From the NCBI RefSeq assembly GCF_020740795.1, contig NC_067295.1:1612501-1676500 (forward strand): 64,000 nt of DNA. The letters run 5' to 3'. This document shows positions 14,101-26,360 of the stretch, in pieces. The stretch comes from Apus apus. Its lineage: Eukaryota; Chordata; Aves; Apodiformes; Apodidae. Each line of letters starts with the position of its first letter. The first letter of the stretch is position 1. A program made the position numbers and the translations under genes. Below the pieces are notes generated by a model that saw nothing but the letters and a program-made list of their open reading frames with translations, was not told where the DNA came from and searched no databases.

Positions 14101-17100
14101 GTTGAAGGGCAGGTTGGATGGGGCTTGGAGCAGCCTGGAATGGTGGGAGGTGTGCCTGCCCATGCAGGGGGGTTGGATCTAGATTACCTTTAAGGTCCCT
14201 TCCAACCCAAACCAGTCTATGATCTCTCAAGCTAATTTTCATGTCTGCTGTTTCCACACATGCTCCTGCAGATCCATCACCCCAACCTATGAAGATCTCC
14301 CAACTCTGCCTGGCCATGACCTGGCACCCACCTTGTTCAAAGCCAGCACTTTGCAGAGCTCTTCGTGGCTCTGCTGAGTGATCAAAACACTCTCAGCTGA
14401 TGTGATGCAGCCACTACAGGCTAAACAGTCGTTCAGGGTAATTTTTGCCTTCTCCAGCTTTTGTGCTCCTCCATCCTAGAAAGAAAGGGATCAGAGTCAG
14501 TTCTGATCACCCTGCAGAATTAGGCAGCAGTTTCCCAACCTTTCCTGTATTTAGTAACAAAGATGTTGCCCTTTTTATGCTCTTGGTTTATAAATTTTAA
14601 AAAGCATCTTTTCTTTTTAGTCAGCTGAGAAGCAGGACAAGGATCTTTGGAGGTTGCTGCTTTTCATGGGATTGTTTGGCAGACAGATGCAAACAGGGTG
14701 AGGGACTTCAGGAAAGCTTTGGGAAGACTGAGAATGTCACTTTCTTCACATACAGGACAGTTGCTCACACCACAATTATTTGTGCTCTCTGGTGGGCTGA
14801 TGCTGCTCCAAAACACTGACATGATACTTTCCCAGGATCAGTGTTATATATGGAATATCATGCTGGAGAAAGCATGCCAGCTTTGTCACCCATGTCAGAT
14901 GCTGCTCATGTTATTGGACAGTACTGGAGCTGCTTCTTCACAGGAACTTGAATTCTATTCTTAAACAGATTGTGTAACCAGACTAACAGCTTGTTAACAC
15001 TTTTAATTAATGCTGAGTGTTCTGCAATCCTTCTGTGTACAAAACTTCCATGGCCCCTGATGGGAGAACTGGGGAGCAGCAACTCAAAGGCAGCATGTGT
15101 CCCTGGATGGAAACACTGCTCATAATAGTTGACCTGGATGAGTCAGTTTCCCCATGGGACTCTGCTCCTAAACTTCACTTCTCACTGAAGCCAGAAAAGA
15201 CCAAGCAATTAAAAATGATGACATTAAAATGTTAAGAGACCAGACCTCTTTGGAAGTGCTGTATCCCCCTTTTTTAAGTCAAGAAGTCATGATCTGCTTA
15301 GAGTTAAGAGTGTTTGGTTAACTAGTGCCAACCTCTTCTCTGTGAACAGGACAAGAATTCTCCAAAACTCAGCACTAATTCTGTAAGCAAGAGGCTGCTT
15401 CACAAATCATTTAAAATATCATTTAAAACATCGGGAGCAAAATTTAGATTTGAACCCCTCTGTAAGTGAGCACCCCCCTGCCTGAGAGAAGGCAGCAGGA
15501 AAAGCCTTTGTCTCAAATCACCTGGAAATTGCCAGTATCTAAGCACTGATGGCAAAACAGACTTCTCAGCTCACCTGCTCTTGCACTGAAAATCATCACT
15601 CAGCAGGGTCAGTGCTTCCAGGGCACAAAAGACTGACAAAATATGGATCACTGCTTATAAAAATGGGCAATTAAAAAGCTGGACTTTGGAAAAAAGATTT
15701 GTGAAAGTGCTGGCAGCAGTGGCAACACCTGCCTCACATCTTGGTCCTCCCTCAGGCACCAAGTAGCTGCAGCCTGGTCAAGTGCTTCAGGACACACTCG
15801 TGTCCTCTGGATATTTTAGACAATAATGAAGAAAAACCACACGTACCTGGTTGATCTGGAAATAAGTCCCATCTGCTTCAATTCTGATCTTAGCTGCTGC
15901 TTTTCCAGGCTTTTTTTCCACTTTTACAGGTTTGATACATTCCTGAAAGAGAAGCCAAGCCCGAAAGTGAGGAGATGAACAACCAAGTGTGGAAGATTTA
16001 ACAGACACTGGGCAGACTGAAGCCAGACACGAGTTGCAGAGGGAATGCTGCTTGCTGTCCCTTCAGCTGGGCTGGATCTACTTCCAGAGTCTCTAACCAC
16101 CGAGGGAAAATGTCCAAGCAAAACCTGCTCACCCCTTTTTTACAGAAGGAACATTGTTCCAGCATCACACCAAACAATGTTGCTGTCCTCCCTGAAGGAC
16201 ACCGCTGTGTTTTACGGAGCCTTGGGAGGAAGGGAGGCTTGTCTGCACGCTCCTCCTCTCCCAAAACCTTGGGGATGATCCCACAGTCTTCCCTGCGAAC
16301 GCAGAGGGCGGGAGGCGTGGTCAGCACAGCCCGCACGGGGCCGGTGCCAGCCAAGCTTCATTTCATGTCCAGAGGGCTCCGACGACCTCAGCGGGACTGC
16401 TTCCAGCTTGCTGCATTGTCCTGTGCTGAGGTCTCAGGGCTGCTTTTTGCATTTGCTCCCATTATTTGTTGTTTAGGCACCTTGTGACTCCTTGTCCCGC
16501 TTGGTCAGCTCGGATTCTCTTCGCCTCTTACCCCCGTGCCCTGCCCAAGGCTGCAGCCCCGGTCACCCAGCCTCGCTGCGCCCTGCGAGCTTCAGACTCT
16601 GCAGGAGTCGCTGCGGTTCCCCAGCGATGCTCACTGACCAAAGCAACGATCTCTGCTCGAAACGGAGCAGCCGGTTGCACCGGTTACATGGAAGGCTTCA
16701 CCGGGAACCCCTGCAGAGGGAGCCGAGGGGCTTGCTGAGCCCCGTTCCTCTCAGCTCACTTCAGGGCGGCTTTTCTGCCGCTCCTGTGCACCAGGACAGC
16801 CAGGACGCCTGTCTTCTGCTTTTGCTGGTGCTTGAAGGCTCGAAGAAGTGACCATCTTGACTCGTCCTTGCTGCTCCATCCCACTTCCCTGCCCCCCCCC
16901 GCTGCAGGAGCATCTCTGCAGTGGAGAGGTGTGCGGGGAAACTCGTTTTTTCGTTGTTTTGGGGCGCGGGGAGGATCGAGACCAAGACGCGCGGGGCAGC
17001 CGGCAGGGCCTGCCTGCTGGGCCAAGCGCCGCTGCTTGTCAGCTCCTTCCAGGGGCTCGGCCCGACCGCTGCTGCTGCTGCCCCCTCTGGAGGAGACGTG

Positions 17101-17329
17101 ATCTCCGCGGGGTTCACCTTTTAGCACCTGATTTCACCCAAAGCGCGTCTGACAGCCCACCGGCCTCGGCCCCCGCGGCCCGCCCGGCCCAGCGCCCCTC
17201 AGCGCCCCCCCCCCCGTCCCCGGGCCGGGCAGGGCCGGGCCGGGCCGTCCCCGCGGCTCCCACCTGAGAGGGCCCGATGTGATCGTCCAGGTCGGTGAGC
17301 TGCAGGGCCCCGCTGAACCGGGACGCCAT
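5107..17329 (-). CDS. CIAO3: CIAO3 (NARFL/IOP1), cytosolic iron-sulfur assembly component 3
   Basis: Coding exons, 5' to 3' on the minus strand: 17264-17329, 15847-15942, 14332-14475, 13651-13783, 13143-13277, 12713-12831, 11087-11216, 10778-10850, 7211-7348, 6049-6206 and 5107-5345. They total 1431 nt, or 476 aa, the same length as I recall for human CIAO3. The protein is an iron-only-hydrogenase-like Fe-S protein that targets clusters to cytosolic and nuclear apoproteins together with CIAO1, CIAO2B and MMS19. Cluster cysteines are visible at C71, C74 and C77 (DCLACSGC) and at C190 (ACPG), C246 (MPCYD), C395 and C399 (ACPSGC). The start [16 protein letters not shown] has a perfect Kozak context (GCCGCCATGG) inside a CpG island. 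The protein ends in TSTGFNIKW; a terminal Trp is a known targeting feature for clients and components of the cytosolic Fe-S machinery. The intron after exon 4 is of GC-AG type. Two CR1 tails sit in introns. Confidence 0.97.
9661..9901 (+). mobile_element. CR1 LINE 3' fragment
   Basis: The sequence matches the 3' end of avian CR1: 'tgagggtggtgagaccctgg', 'ttgaagggcaggttggatgg' and the tail 'gaaggtcccttccaacac' with degenerate terminal repeats (catttgatga). It is in sense orientation, within the CIAO3 intron between exons 8 and 9, and so antisense to the gene. It is 5'-truncated, as CR1 usually is. Confidence 0.9.
11371..11742 (-). mobile_element. CR1 LINE 3' fragment (reverse orientation)
   Basis: This is the reverse complement of a CR1 tail. 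It begins with the terminal repeat 'tcataggatggtg' and continues through 'ggttggaagggatcttagag', 'gggacacctcccaccagcc' and 'ccttctcttctccaggctga'. It lies in the CIAO3 intron between exons 6 and 7 and is in the same orientation as the gene. It is longer than the other CIAO3 copies because it reaches further into the 3' UTR and ORF2-proximal part. Confidence 0.9.
13645..13651 (-). other. CIAO3: GC-AG splice donor of CIAO3 exon 4
   Basis: On the minus strand the exon-intron junction reads TTAG|GCAAGT. Exon 4 must end here with one base (G) of a split Gly codon, because exon 5 opens with GT GTG CAC (Gly-Val-His). No GT donor fits this phase nearby. AG|GCAAGT is the known consensus of GC-AG introns, which are processed by the major spliceosome. 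Confidence 0.85.
13991..14226 (+). mobile_element. CR1 LINE 3' fragment
   Basis: This is a CR1 tail closely similar to the copy at 9661. It contains 'gacatcaggaagaaattcct', 'gaccctggcccaggttgccc' and 'aaggtcccttccaaccc', and ends in 'agtctatgat'. It occupies nearly half of the 548-bp CIAO3 intron between exons 3 and 4, antisense to the gene. Confidence 0.92.
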
Positions 17330-17493
17330 GGCGGCCCCGCCGCAAAGCGCGGCAGCCGGCGGGGGGGGCGGGGCCCGCGCGCTGCCGTAAAAGGCCGCGG
17401 AGGCGCGGTTGTCAAGGGCGCTGCCGGAAAGCGCGGCGGGGCCGCTCCCGGCGCTGGGAGGCGGGAGGGGAGGGAGGGAGGGGCGGTCGGGAG

Positions 17494-17567
17494 CCCTGCC
17501 GGGAGCCCTGCCGGGAGCCCTGCCGGGACCCCTGCCGGGACCCCTGCCGGGAGCCCTGCCGGCCCGC
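17494..17567. repeat. 12-bp minisatellite (ccgggagccctg)n
   Basis: There are six near-perfect 12-bp units, ccgggagccctg or ccgggacccctg, in tandem upstream of CIAO3. In one frame they read as repeated LPGA/LPGP, which explains an artefactual open frame here. Confidence 0.9.
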
Positions 17568-17667
17568 CCGGGGCTGCCGAGCCCCGCGCTTGGTGCGGGG
17601 CGGGGTTTTTGGGGCTGGGTTCTGAGGAAACCCCGTTATTGACGCGCGGAGCGGCCGAGGCGGCGGT

Positions 17668-17955
17668 GCGGGAGCTGTGCCGGGCTGGGGGGGCTGTGCC
17701 GGGTGCGGGGGAGCTGTGCGGGGGCTGTGCGGGGTGCGGGGGCTGTGCCGGGCTGGGGGGGCTGTGCCGGGCTGGGGGAGCTGTGCGGGGGCTGTGCGGG
17801 GTGCGGGGGGGGCTGTCCCGGGCTGGGGGGGCTGTGCGGGGTGCGGGGGGGGCTGTGCGGGGTGCGGGGGGGGCTGTGCCGGGTGCGGGAGCTGTGCCGG
17901 GTGCGGGGGGGGGGCTGTGCGGGGTGCGGGGGCTGTGCGGGGCCGCAGGAGGAGG
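17668..17955. repeat. G-rich minisatellite, about 19-bp units
   Basis: Tandem units of the type gctgtgccgggctgggggg and gctgtgcggggtgcggggg run for roughly 290 bp. The plus strand is strongly G-skewed with many runs of 4-8 G, so G-quadruplex potential is high. Apparent open frames on both strands over this block are low-complexity artefacts. Confidence 0.88.
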
Positions 17956-18065
17956 GCCTGGCAGGGGAGCCCGGGGATGCTCCGCTCCCGGTGCCGCGGA
18001 GGCTCCGGGCACCGCGTTCCCAGCCCGCAGCCCGGGGGGTGCCGCTCCCCTCGGCGGTGACGAGC

Positions 18066-21000
18066 TCTGAAGAACGGAGGTGCCCTTGTTGATGGGAGTG
18101 CTTTGTAGCTTCCTCTGTGCTGCAGCACCCGAGCGCTCCAGGGCAGGACAGAGAGTTACAAAACCCTGCTCAGTGTCCGGGGGGGGGAACACAGTAAAAA
18201 AAATCTGAAACGTGTGGTTTTTTGTGTATGTTTTGTATATGTTTTTGCTCCTCCAGTCACAGGCACCCAGTAAGTTCTGAATCCACAGAGACAATGATCT
18301 GTTCAAGGGCTGGCTGGAGGTGCCCCTGAGTGCCCAGTTTCTAAAATCCCTCAGTTCCTCTGGTTTTTTTTTTTCTGAACTGGTCCCACCTGGGCTGTGT
18401 TCCAAGTTTTGTGAGTTCCTGGTCAATGTCAGATTTGTTAACTCTGGCTTTTTCTCAGACCATCTTCTCCAGACACCCAGAGACTCTTGCCAAGCAATGT
18501 TTTATTCTAGGGATGGAGAAAGGACTTTTCCTTGGCAAGTCCAAGGGCAACGTGTTGCTTGATGTGTCATGTGAGTACACACAGCTAGAGGGTAAACAAG
18601 CTCCATGGAAAGATTTACAGTACAGACTGGAGAATCACAGTATTAAGGAAGCTCAGCCAGCAAGAACTGCTCTCCCTTTTTAATTTTGTTTCTTCCCCCC
18701 CTCCCAATATCTGTTAAATCTTTCTGGAAACAGCTGTTGCAGACATTGCCCAGTTTCTGTGTCTAGGCTTGAGCCAGCTGTGGCAGTAACATCAGCCTAT
18801 CCCACTTGGTTCCACAGAGGCTGTTGCTCTGGCATGAAAACGGCCCTGGAGGCTGATTTTTCCTTTTGTTTACCTGACAACTCACCAGCAGATATTCACA
18901 GAGAAGGAGAGAACTTGCTGGATCCTACAGGAGGGTCAGGAGCTGAGACACAGGAATGGTGGCCAAGTGGTCCTCTGCCTAGAGGGATGTAGCCATGGGT
19001 GCACATTTCTGTCTGTGGGAAAGAGGTGCCATTGAAGATGTGGCTTTGTTCTGGACTGGAATGAAATCAGAAGTGCAAGAATGTATGACTGAAAAAAACA
19101 ACAACAAAAAAACCAACCAATGACAAATTGCTACTGTTTGTCTTGAATATTTTCCAGTAGAGTTTCCCCAAGAACAGGTACTAGTTTGTGAAATCTTCCA
19201 TGTGGTTCTTAGCACATTTCTCTGTCTTTCTCCTGCCTTTCCTGTCCTGGGAATTTGGAGCAGAGCCAGGCAAATTGCCTGCCTGGGGCTCCGTGTGCTG
19301 CTTTGAGTGTCGTGTTTACCCAGGTTCACTGATTGTCCTGCTTGGTACTTGTTTGAGGGGCAGGACAAGGCTGGACACCCTGAGCTGCAGGAAACCCCTT
19401 GCAGGTGCTTGGCAGAGCAAGGTGCTACCTGGGGGTGGGGAGAAGGTGTTAAGGAGAGTGTTTAGGGCTGGCAGACTTTGCCTGGTGGGGGCTTGGGGTG
19501 AGTGAGAGGTGGGTTGAGTTGTGCTAGAAATGGAGTTAGGCTTTCCAGTTCATGAGCTGGATCTCTGCCTTTCATCACCTGGGCTCTGCCTTTCCCCCCA
19601 CCTCTTTCCTGGGGGGTGTGTGATCTGTCAGCCACTACAGGTGGCCGTGAGCATGCACACCTGTAGAGACACAGTTTGTGTAAAGGAGAGGGCAGGTTAC
19701 CTGCTCTGCTGCATCACCAGGTGTCAGCCTTGCTGTAAGGAGAAGCCACTGAGAACACACTTGGTTTCTTAGCAAGTGGCTGCCTCCCACAGGAGACAGT
19801 TTTGGAAGCTGTGGAATACAGAGGCAGAGCTGCTTTGTACTTGAGAATCAGGAGTGCCTGCCAGTGCTGGCTGTGTTTTGCTGCTCCTCAGTGTGTAGCA
19901 GAGAAGGCCAAGTGCTCACCACAGAGCCGGGAGGGGCAGGAGCATTGCTGGGTGCCCACAGCACCTCAGCCTTTCTTGCTTGGCCCTCAGGAAGGTGAGT
20001 GTGTTCTTTGGAAGGAACTGCTCAGCCAAGGGACAGGGGAGTTGTGAGAGGGTGGCCCAGCAGCTGACACCAGTCACAGTGTTCCTGGAGCACTGGGTGC
20101 CAAACACACTGAATGCTGTGAGCACCACGGGAGAGGCAGAAGGGATGGCTGAGGGGACAGTGTCATGGTAGCCTGGCTCTTCCTGAGCAGCCTTTCAAGG
20201 CTGGGCTGGGCCTCCTGGAGCACACGTGGGGTCTGAGCCTTCTCCTGCTGAAAACTGGTCTTCCAGTGATGTATGTGACCTCGGAACTGGTCATGCTCCT
20301 TACTGCTGGTGTGTCACCAGTGTCTGCAACAGGCACAGCCTCAAGACCCTGCCCTGCTGGGTAGGTAAATGGGCAGGGTTAGGACATTGCTCAGCAGCAC
20401 TTCTGCTCTCTAGTGCAGCCAGTTGGTCACCAGCAGGAACAGAAGCCTTGCTGAGAGAGGGAAGTCAGGCATCAGAGGGATGACCTTTTTTTTAGCTTGG
20501 TTAGGCTTGTAATTCAGGACAAGGTTTGAGTGTTTGAAAGTAGGTGGTTTTTAACTTAGTGCAATGCAAACATTACAGAGATTACACAGGTGAGAAGGAG
20601 ATAGAGAGCCAGCAAAATCTCTGGCAAGGTGTAATGTGACAGTTGGGTTTTAATCCCAGCTTTATTTGATGCTATCTGGCTTTTTTATCCTGTCTTAATC
20701 ACCTCTGCTGCCTTTGTGTTAGTCTCTGTGACGCTTTGTTAGCAATGGGCAGAGAAAAGCTTTGGGAGTGTCCTGTGGCCAGAGCAGGGTTTCCTCTGCA
20801 GTTACTCCAACAGGGGATGAAATCAGGATTGGGTTTTTGTCCTGAGGTGGTGGATGCTTTGGCTTGTTTGGTGGCAGGCAGGTGTCTGAGACCCTTGGCT
20901 TTCCTCTCTCCTCCTTAGCAAAGGGCTGTTGGGAGGCAGGTGAGGATCAATGGTCCTTCCTGAGCTGTAAAACACAAACCTTCACTGTCCAGTTCTGGTT

Positions 21001-24000
21001 GACCCTGGTGGCATGTGTGGGTGGAGTAAGATCTTGAAACCAATAGTGTTTCTTTTCATGTGGTCCCTGCTTATAACTGAATCCTTAAGCAAACAGAGGT
21101 GAGACAAGCTGCTTACTGAACCAAATATTGCCTTGTTCATAAAAATCCAGCTGATGTTTAACAAGCAGGCATGTAACACCAGGCAGTCACAGAGCTGGAT
21201 GTGACCTGTGTGCTTACACATTCTTCTGCAGATCTGTGGTGAGATAAGAATCAGTCCTGTCAATTTGAAATTTGCGTTGCTAATAAATCTGCGTCTGCAA
21301 GTTCTGTTCAGTCACTTTTTGAACCAATGGCCCATTCTAGTATCTGCCCCTCCTTGAGACAGAGCTGGGCATTTCAGTGGCCTGTAAGCAGAGTCAGCTG
21401 CTTTTCTGCTATGGACTCTCCCTCTCTCGGACCCTGTGAATCCATGGGTTTGCAGAGGAGGGGGGATATGCAGCTGAAATGGGCCAAAATGTTCTGTGCT
21501 GCAAATGCTGTCATGCCAAACATCCCAGCTGCCTGTTGACACTAGTGCTCTGACCTCAGCAGTATATTCAAGAGGAAAACCTTATTTATGGGTGACCTGC
21601 AAGATGGGGCTTTAAAAAAAATGTATCTTCTGCCTTAACCCAGAACCTTTCAGGCTGCCAACCTGGAATGTGGCTCCAGGCAAAGTGGTTGTAAGACTGA
21701 CCCACTGTTAAGCCAGGAGATGTTCCCACGTGTACCTGGAGAGCCCTCCTGGCTTTCTCTCTGGTGATCCTGCAGGTGGATGACCAGGGTTTGGGTCCAG
21801 AGCAGCAGGAGTGAGGGCAGGACTGCTGTGCAGGAGAAGGAGTGAGCCACGGGGCCATGCCAGTTGGTTCTTTGCCACTGAAATCACAGCAGTTTTTTAG
21901 CAGTGTTTCCTTATTTGCATTTTTGGAGAGGTAAGAAGGGGAGCTTTGTTTTCCCACAGCCTTGTTTCATTGTTGGGGAGGCTTCCTTTGTGTGCCAAGT
22001 CCCAGTAAGCCTGAGATGTGTACAGGGAGGGTAAAAGAAAAGCTGATTGCAAGTACTGATTGTCTCATAACACCATCTTTGTTGACTTGGAGCTGTTTAT
22101 ATCACAGATTTTGCACCACTTCTGCCTCTATCCTCTTCTGTGAGCTCTAGACACAACCCCTTGCAGGGGGCTCAGGCAGCTCTCTCTAGCAGCCAGCCTG
22201 TCCATTCCTTGCCTCACCAAAGAGAAAAGGTTTGGTTTAGTCTTCAACTTGGCCCTCTTGTCTCCCTCTTTCTGGTTCTGTGTCCAGTCTCTTTTGGAGA
22301 TCCTCCTAAAAGCTGCTGTTGTGTTTACCCTCTTCTGACCTGTGCTCCAAAGGGGAGTCCAGGCAAAGGGATGGATTCTGCTGCTGTGTCATATTGTGCT
22401 CCTCCAGGACTTTTTTGATACAGGGAATTTTGGTGTGATTTTGTTCTGTAACCTCTTCTGTCAGTATCTAAGATTCATTCTTAGGTGTGCTCACGTAACG
22501 AAGGGCTTTCGTGTGGTGGACGTGGCTACAAAGAACACATTAAGTCTCTCTCTCAGAGCTGTATGTCTCCAGATCCTCTTTTTGCAGCTGGATCATGTTG
22601 TCCTAGCAGGACACTGGTAGATTTCTTCTTCATGAGGCTACTAATGATTCTTTAAGAAACAGGAAAATTATGTCAAGGTTTTTAAAGATGCCTTCTGACT
22701 TCCAGTAGCCTCCTTTGCCTTTCTGTTCAGTTGTGACACTTTGGTTTTCTCTGCTAGGTGGTGCGTGTTGGCCTTATATCATCTCCACCTTTGTATCATC
22801 ATTTAGCCTTTTAACTGCCCCTTTTGGTTTCTCTTCAGCAGCTGAAACAACAACCTCTGTTTTTCCTCTTCTTAAGCCTCTCCTTCCCATTCTGGGCCAT
22901 GTTTTTAGGGTTAGTGAGAAGGAGGGCACTGGTGAGGCTGGCTGGACCCAGTGAGTGGCATGGCCATGGAGGAGCTGGGCTGTGGCCTGACTGGCAGTAG
23001 CAGAAGCCTGAGCCCCAGGCTCAGGGAAGAAAATCTGTGGGAATGCTTCCTGGAGCTGCAGGGAGCCCTGCCTTTTGTGAGAAAGCACAAAGCTCCTTTT
23101 GTTCTGGCTGAAAACCCTGGGAAGCACAGTGGCTGTGGGCTGAGCTGGGCGTGTGGCGTGGGGTGCAGATGGGACAGGGAAGGATTTGTGGTTGTTGCCA
23201 CACCTGGATTAACAGGGCAGCAACACCTGGGCAGTCAATTATACAGCTTGGTGTTAATGAAGAACACTTGAGCCACACTGGATGCTACCCATGCACCATC
23301 AGGTCGGGTGAGAAGAGGATTTTTAAGGCACTGACTCATTTTCCCATGGGACCAAGCACATCTCAGGTCTGTCCCACTCATGCCCACCCACCACGGATTC
23401 CATTGCCCCCTCCTGCCCCAGCCCCTCGTGTGTCAGGGTTCCTGGTGCAGCACTGGGCTCCCCTTCCCACTGGCTGTCACTGGGAAATTCACTCCTTTGA
23501 GAGGAAAGGGAGGTGATGTGAAGGCATTGGATTTTTTTTCAGTTTAGGAAAAGGGAAGCTTGCAGAGAGGGAGGAATGTGAGAGAGGGGGAGGCAGAGAG
23601 AGGTCTCTGTGTAGGTGTGTTGAGCTGGAAGTGATTGTTATTGCAGCTGAGCTCCAAAACCCTCCTCGCAGGTCTGTGCAGGGACAGGCTGCCTGTACCT
23701 CTGGCAGCCTCAGAAAGATGATTGCACTGGGGTGCAAGGGATGGACTGGGTGGTCTCAGAGACCCCCCCCAGCTCTGTGCTTCTTGGGTGAGAGTAGATC
23801 TCCAGTTGCCTCCCCCTGTGAGCAAGTTTTATCAGTATTCCTGTTCCCTGCTCTGTGTTCCCATTTGCCTACAGCTGAGATGCCTGATGCTGCAGAATGA
23901 GAGAAGTTCCTCAAGGCTGGGGAGGGCAGTGATTGGGAAGGGGACGTGGGGCAGACGAGACCAGTGACAGGCTCTGCTTCTGGAGGGGTGGTAGCTGAGG

Positions 24001-25970
24001 GTGTGCTGGGCTGTGTCCCCTGGAGGGCTTGTCTGGCCAGGTGTGGGCTGTAAATATCTCATCCTCATTTAGTCACAGTTGCCACGTGGATGGCTGCAGG
24101 CTGCCAAGGGTATTCAGAATAAAGCTCCTAGACCACGTCCCTTCTGGTTAGTGTGAAGGTTGTTGCTGAATTATGGGCATAAAACCTGCTTTTCCAAAGT
24201 TGTCACTTCGTGTGAGACTGACATTCACCTCTCTGGCCATCCATCAGGGTGACCTTATCCTGCTCTGAAAACTGGACAGAGGGTTTTTCAGAGTGCTGAG
24301 CCTGCCCTAGTGATGTGGCTGTGTCCCTGGGCTGGGCCAGGCTGGCATCTGGGAAGTGCAGGAAAACCTGCATTATGTCCTCATCAGAATGTTTGCTTTG
24401 GTATGAAGTCTGCAAAAAGTGATGGTGGCTCACCTCCTGCTGTGCTCGAATCACCACCTTCGAGCTCCTCTGTCCTCTCCTCAGGTGTATGTTCTTTGAA
24501 CCAAAGACCTTCCTGTTGGTTCCACAGCCAGCCCTCCTGGATCTGTGCCCCTGGATCTGTGCTCGTGGCTGCTGAAGGAGGAGCACAAATGGCAGGTACT
24601 GGATGTTTCTGCTCAGCCCCCCTGTGAACAGACCCAAGAAAAATATCAGTTTGTTTACAGATGAAAGTTCCTCCTTGCCTTTGTGAACTCTGGCTTCTCT
24701 CCCCATAAGGGGGGTGCTCTGCACACCTCCAGGTATGCACGACTGCCTGGTGACACCAGCAGGAAATCCTGACACTCTGCATTGCCCCCTCCCCTGGTTT
24801 CCTCATCCATGGCTGAGGCTGTCTTGTTTTTTGCTGCTTTTCAGAGCTCTCCTGGTCCTGCATTTCACCTCCCAGTACCCCAGGGAAGGTCCTGATGTGC
24901 CATACAGTTTCTGTTGCTTTCTTGACTGACGCTTATTGGACCAGAGTTTGTCCAGGAACATGTCCAGGGCTCCCCAGGAGCACCTGCCTGTCTGACCCCC
25001 ATCCTGTCCAGCCTGCCTACAATGTTGAATTTCCAAAAGGTGCAAGACACTGAAATCTTTGGCATTTGAAACCTGAGTGAAGGATCTCCCATCCTTTTCA
25101 GAGAGACCTCATTTGGGGTTCCTGGAGAGGAGGCTTCTTGCTCTGAACTAGGAGTCTGTGAATGTGACTGTTCACAGAAGGATGCGTATCAAGTTTGCAT
25201 AGATTTGGGGAGCTCAGGGAGGTGTTGAGGAGAGACACTTTCATGTTTTTCTCCTCTGAGTCAGACAAACTACAGTTATCAATCACTGTTGCACTAGTTC
25301 CAAAATAGCTGATAAACATGTTAAGTGTGGGGGGAAAACTGGGAGTGGGGGGAAAACTGGGAGTGTGGAGAGATCCAGGGTCTGGGTGCATGGAGAAGCT
25401 GTGAGTCAGCCTTGGCTTCTCCTGGTGTTGCCACAAGCACATGAATTCTAGGTGGACATGATGGGGCAAGCCTCAGCCTGGGACACAGCAGGTTTATGGA
25501 AAAAACCTTTATTGAAAAGCATCAATCAAGTGACCAAAGACAGATTTTTTTTCAAATCTGTGGATACAAAATTACTCCACAGCATCCAGAGAAACTGAGA
25601 GAGTTACTGTGTGCAATTTGTTAGTGACAAATTTTCTCCACTGAAGCAAAATTTCTTACTGACAACCTTTCCTTTAGTCACCAGAGGAAAGTGGTCCTAG
25701 AGTAGCTCTGTCCTGGGGTCACAGCTTTATTGTTGGTGCCTCCTACAACTGGCAGACACCTCCTGCTCCCTGCTCTCCCTCCTGCTCTCCTGCTGCTCCC
25801 TCCATGCTCATTGTTCCCTACCGTATCCTAGGGATGACAAGCCTTAACAAATAGCACACGTTTATTTGCATTCTCAAGAACCTCTAGGTGTGTCCAGTGC
25901 TCCAAATTCATCCTGTAATTTCAGGTGTAGGTTGGAGAAGCCAGAGACACACCCTGGTTGGCTCAGTGAA
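18066..25970. other. Long region without a supportable gene
   Basis: I read both strands and found no exon with recognisable protein content between the CIAO3 island and the MSLN promoter region. Isolated AATAAA hexamers on the plus strand occur at 21282-21287 and 24118-24123; the second is followed by GT-rich sequence. They could end non-coding transcripts, but nothing else supports that. A degenerate CR1-like tail may lie at 23718-23770. Confidence 0.5.
23718..23770 (+). mobile_element. Possible degenerate CR1 tail
   Basis: The string 'gggatggactgggtggtctc' followed by 'agagaccccc' and 'agctctgtg' resembles the CR1 3' motif (ggttggactagatgatctcagaggtccc...). The match is short and diverged, so this is tentative. 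Confidence 0.35.
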
Positions 25971-25974
25971 AAGC

Positions 25975-26235
25975 AGCCCTCGACGTGGCCCCGCGCAGCG
26001 AGTGCCCGGTGCGCGGCGGTGAGCGCGGCTGCCTGTCCCAGGGGCTTGTGCAACCTCTCCTCCTCCTCTGCCAGAGGTGGGGAGCCTGGCTTCGGGGCAT
26101 TGATAGCAGTGAATCCAGCTTAACTAACTCGGAATCCCCTGCCTGCAACTCCCTGCCTTCCCAGGCATAGCAGACCCTCAATAGTTTTTCACGCGCGCCG
26201 GGTTCGGTGAAGAGCCCTGGCGTGTGTCGGCTTCC
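25975..26235 (+). promoter_or_regulatory. Small CpG cluster, candidate MSLN promoter or 5' exon
   Basis: A local CpG-rich patch (ccccgcgcagcgagtgcccg and neighbouring sequence) stands out from AT-richer flanks about 130-390 bp upstream of the MSLN start codon. It contains a donor-like GGCG|GTGAGC near 26018, so a non-coding first exon is possible. No TATA box was identified. Confidence 0.4.
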
Positions 26236-26360
26236 TTGCAAGGCTGCCACCTCCTCACTCTGCTGCCCTCAGTTTGTTAAGCATTATTGATATCTGATTT
26301 TTCTTGGCTGAAATAAGGTGGTTCCTTGCACGTGTGGGTGCTCTGAAGACCTCTGAAGTG

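Larger units (their letters stand above)
16900..18065. promoter_or_regulatory. CpG-island promoter of CIAO3
   Basis: The stretch is very GC-rich with dense CpG and surrounds the CIAO3 start codon at 17327-17329. GC boxes (ggcggggcc types) lie just upstream of the ATG on the minus strand near 17340-17375. No TATA box is evident. The outer half, 17490-17955, is built of G-rich tandem repeats. No gene starting rightward from this island could be supported, so a bidirectional role is unproven. Confidence 0.75.

Noticed and set aside
17279-18070. 263-codon plus-strand open frame, Gly/Ala/Cys-rich
   Set aside because: It is the same minisatellites read on the other strand; there is no splice or homology support.
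17134-18426. 430-codon minus-strand open frame rich in Pro, Ala and Arg
   Set aside because: It runs through the CIAO3 CpG island and G-rich minisatellites in a frame different from CIAO3 exon 1. The residues are repeat translations without a domain.
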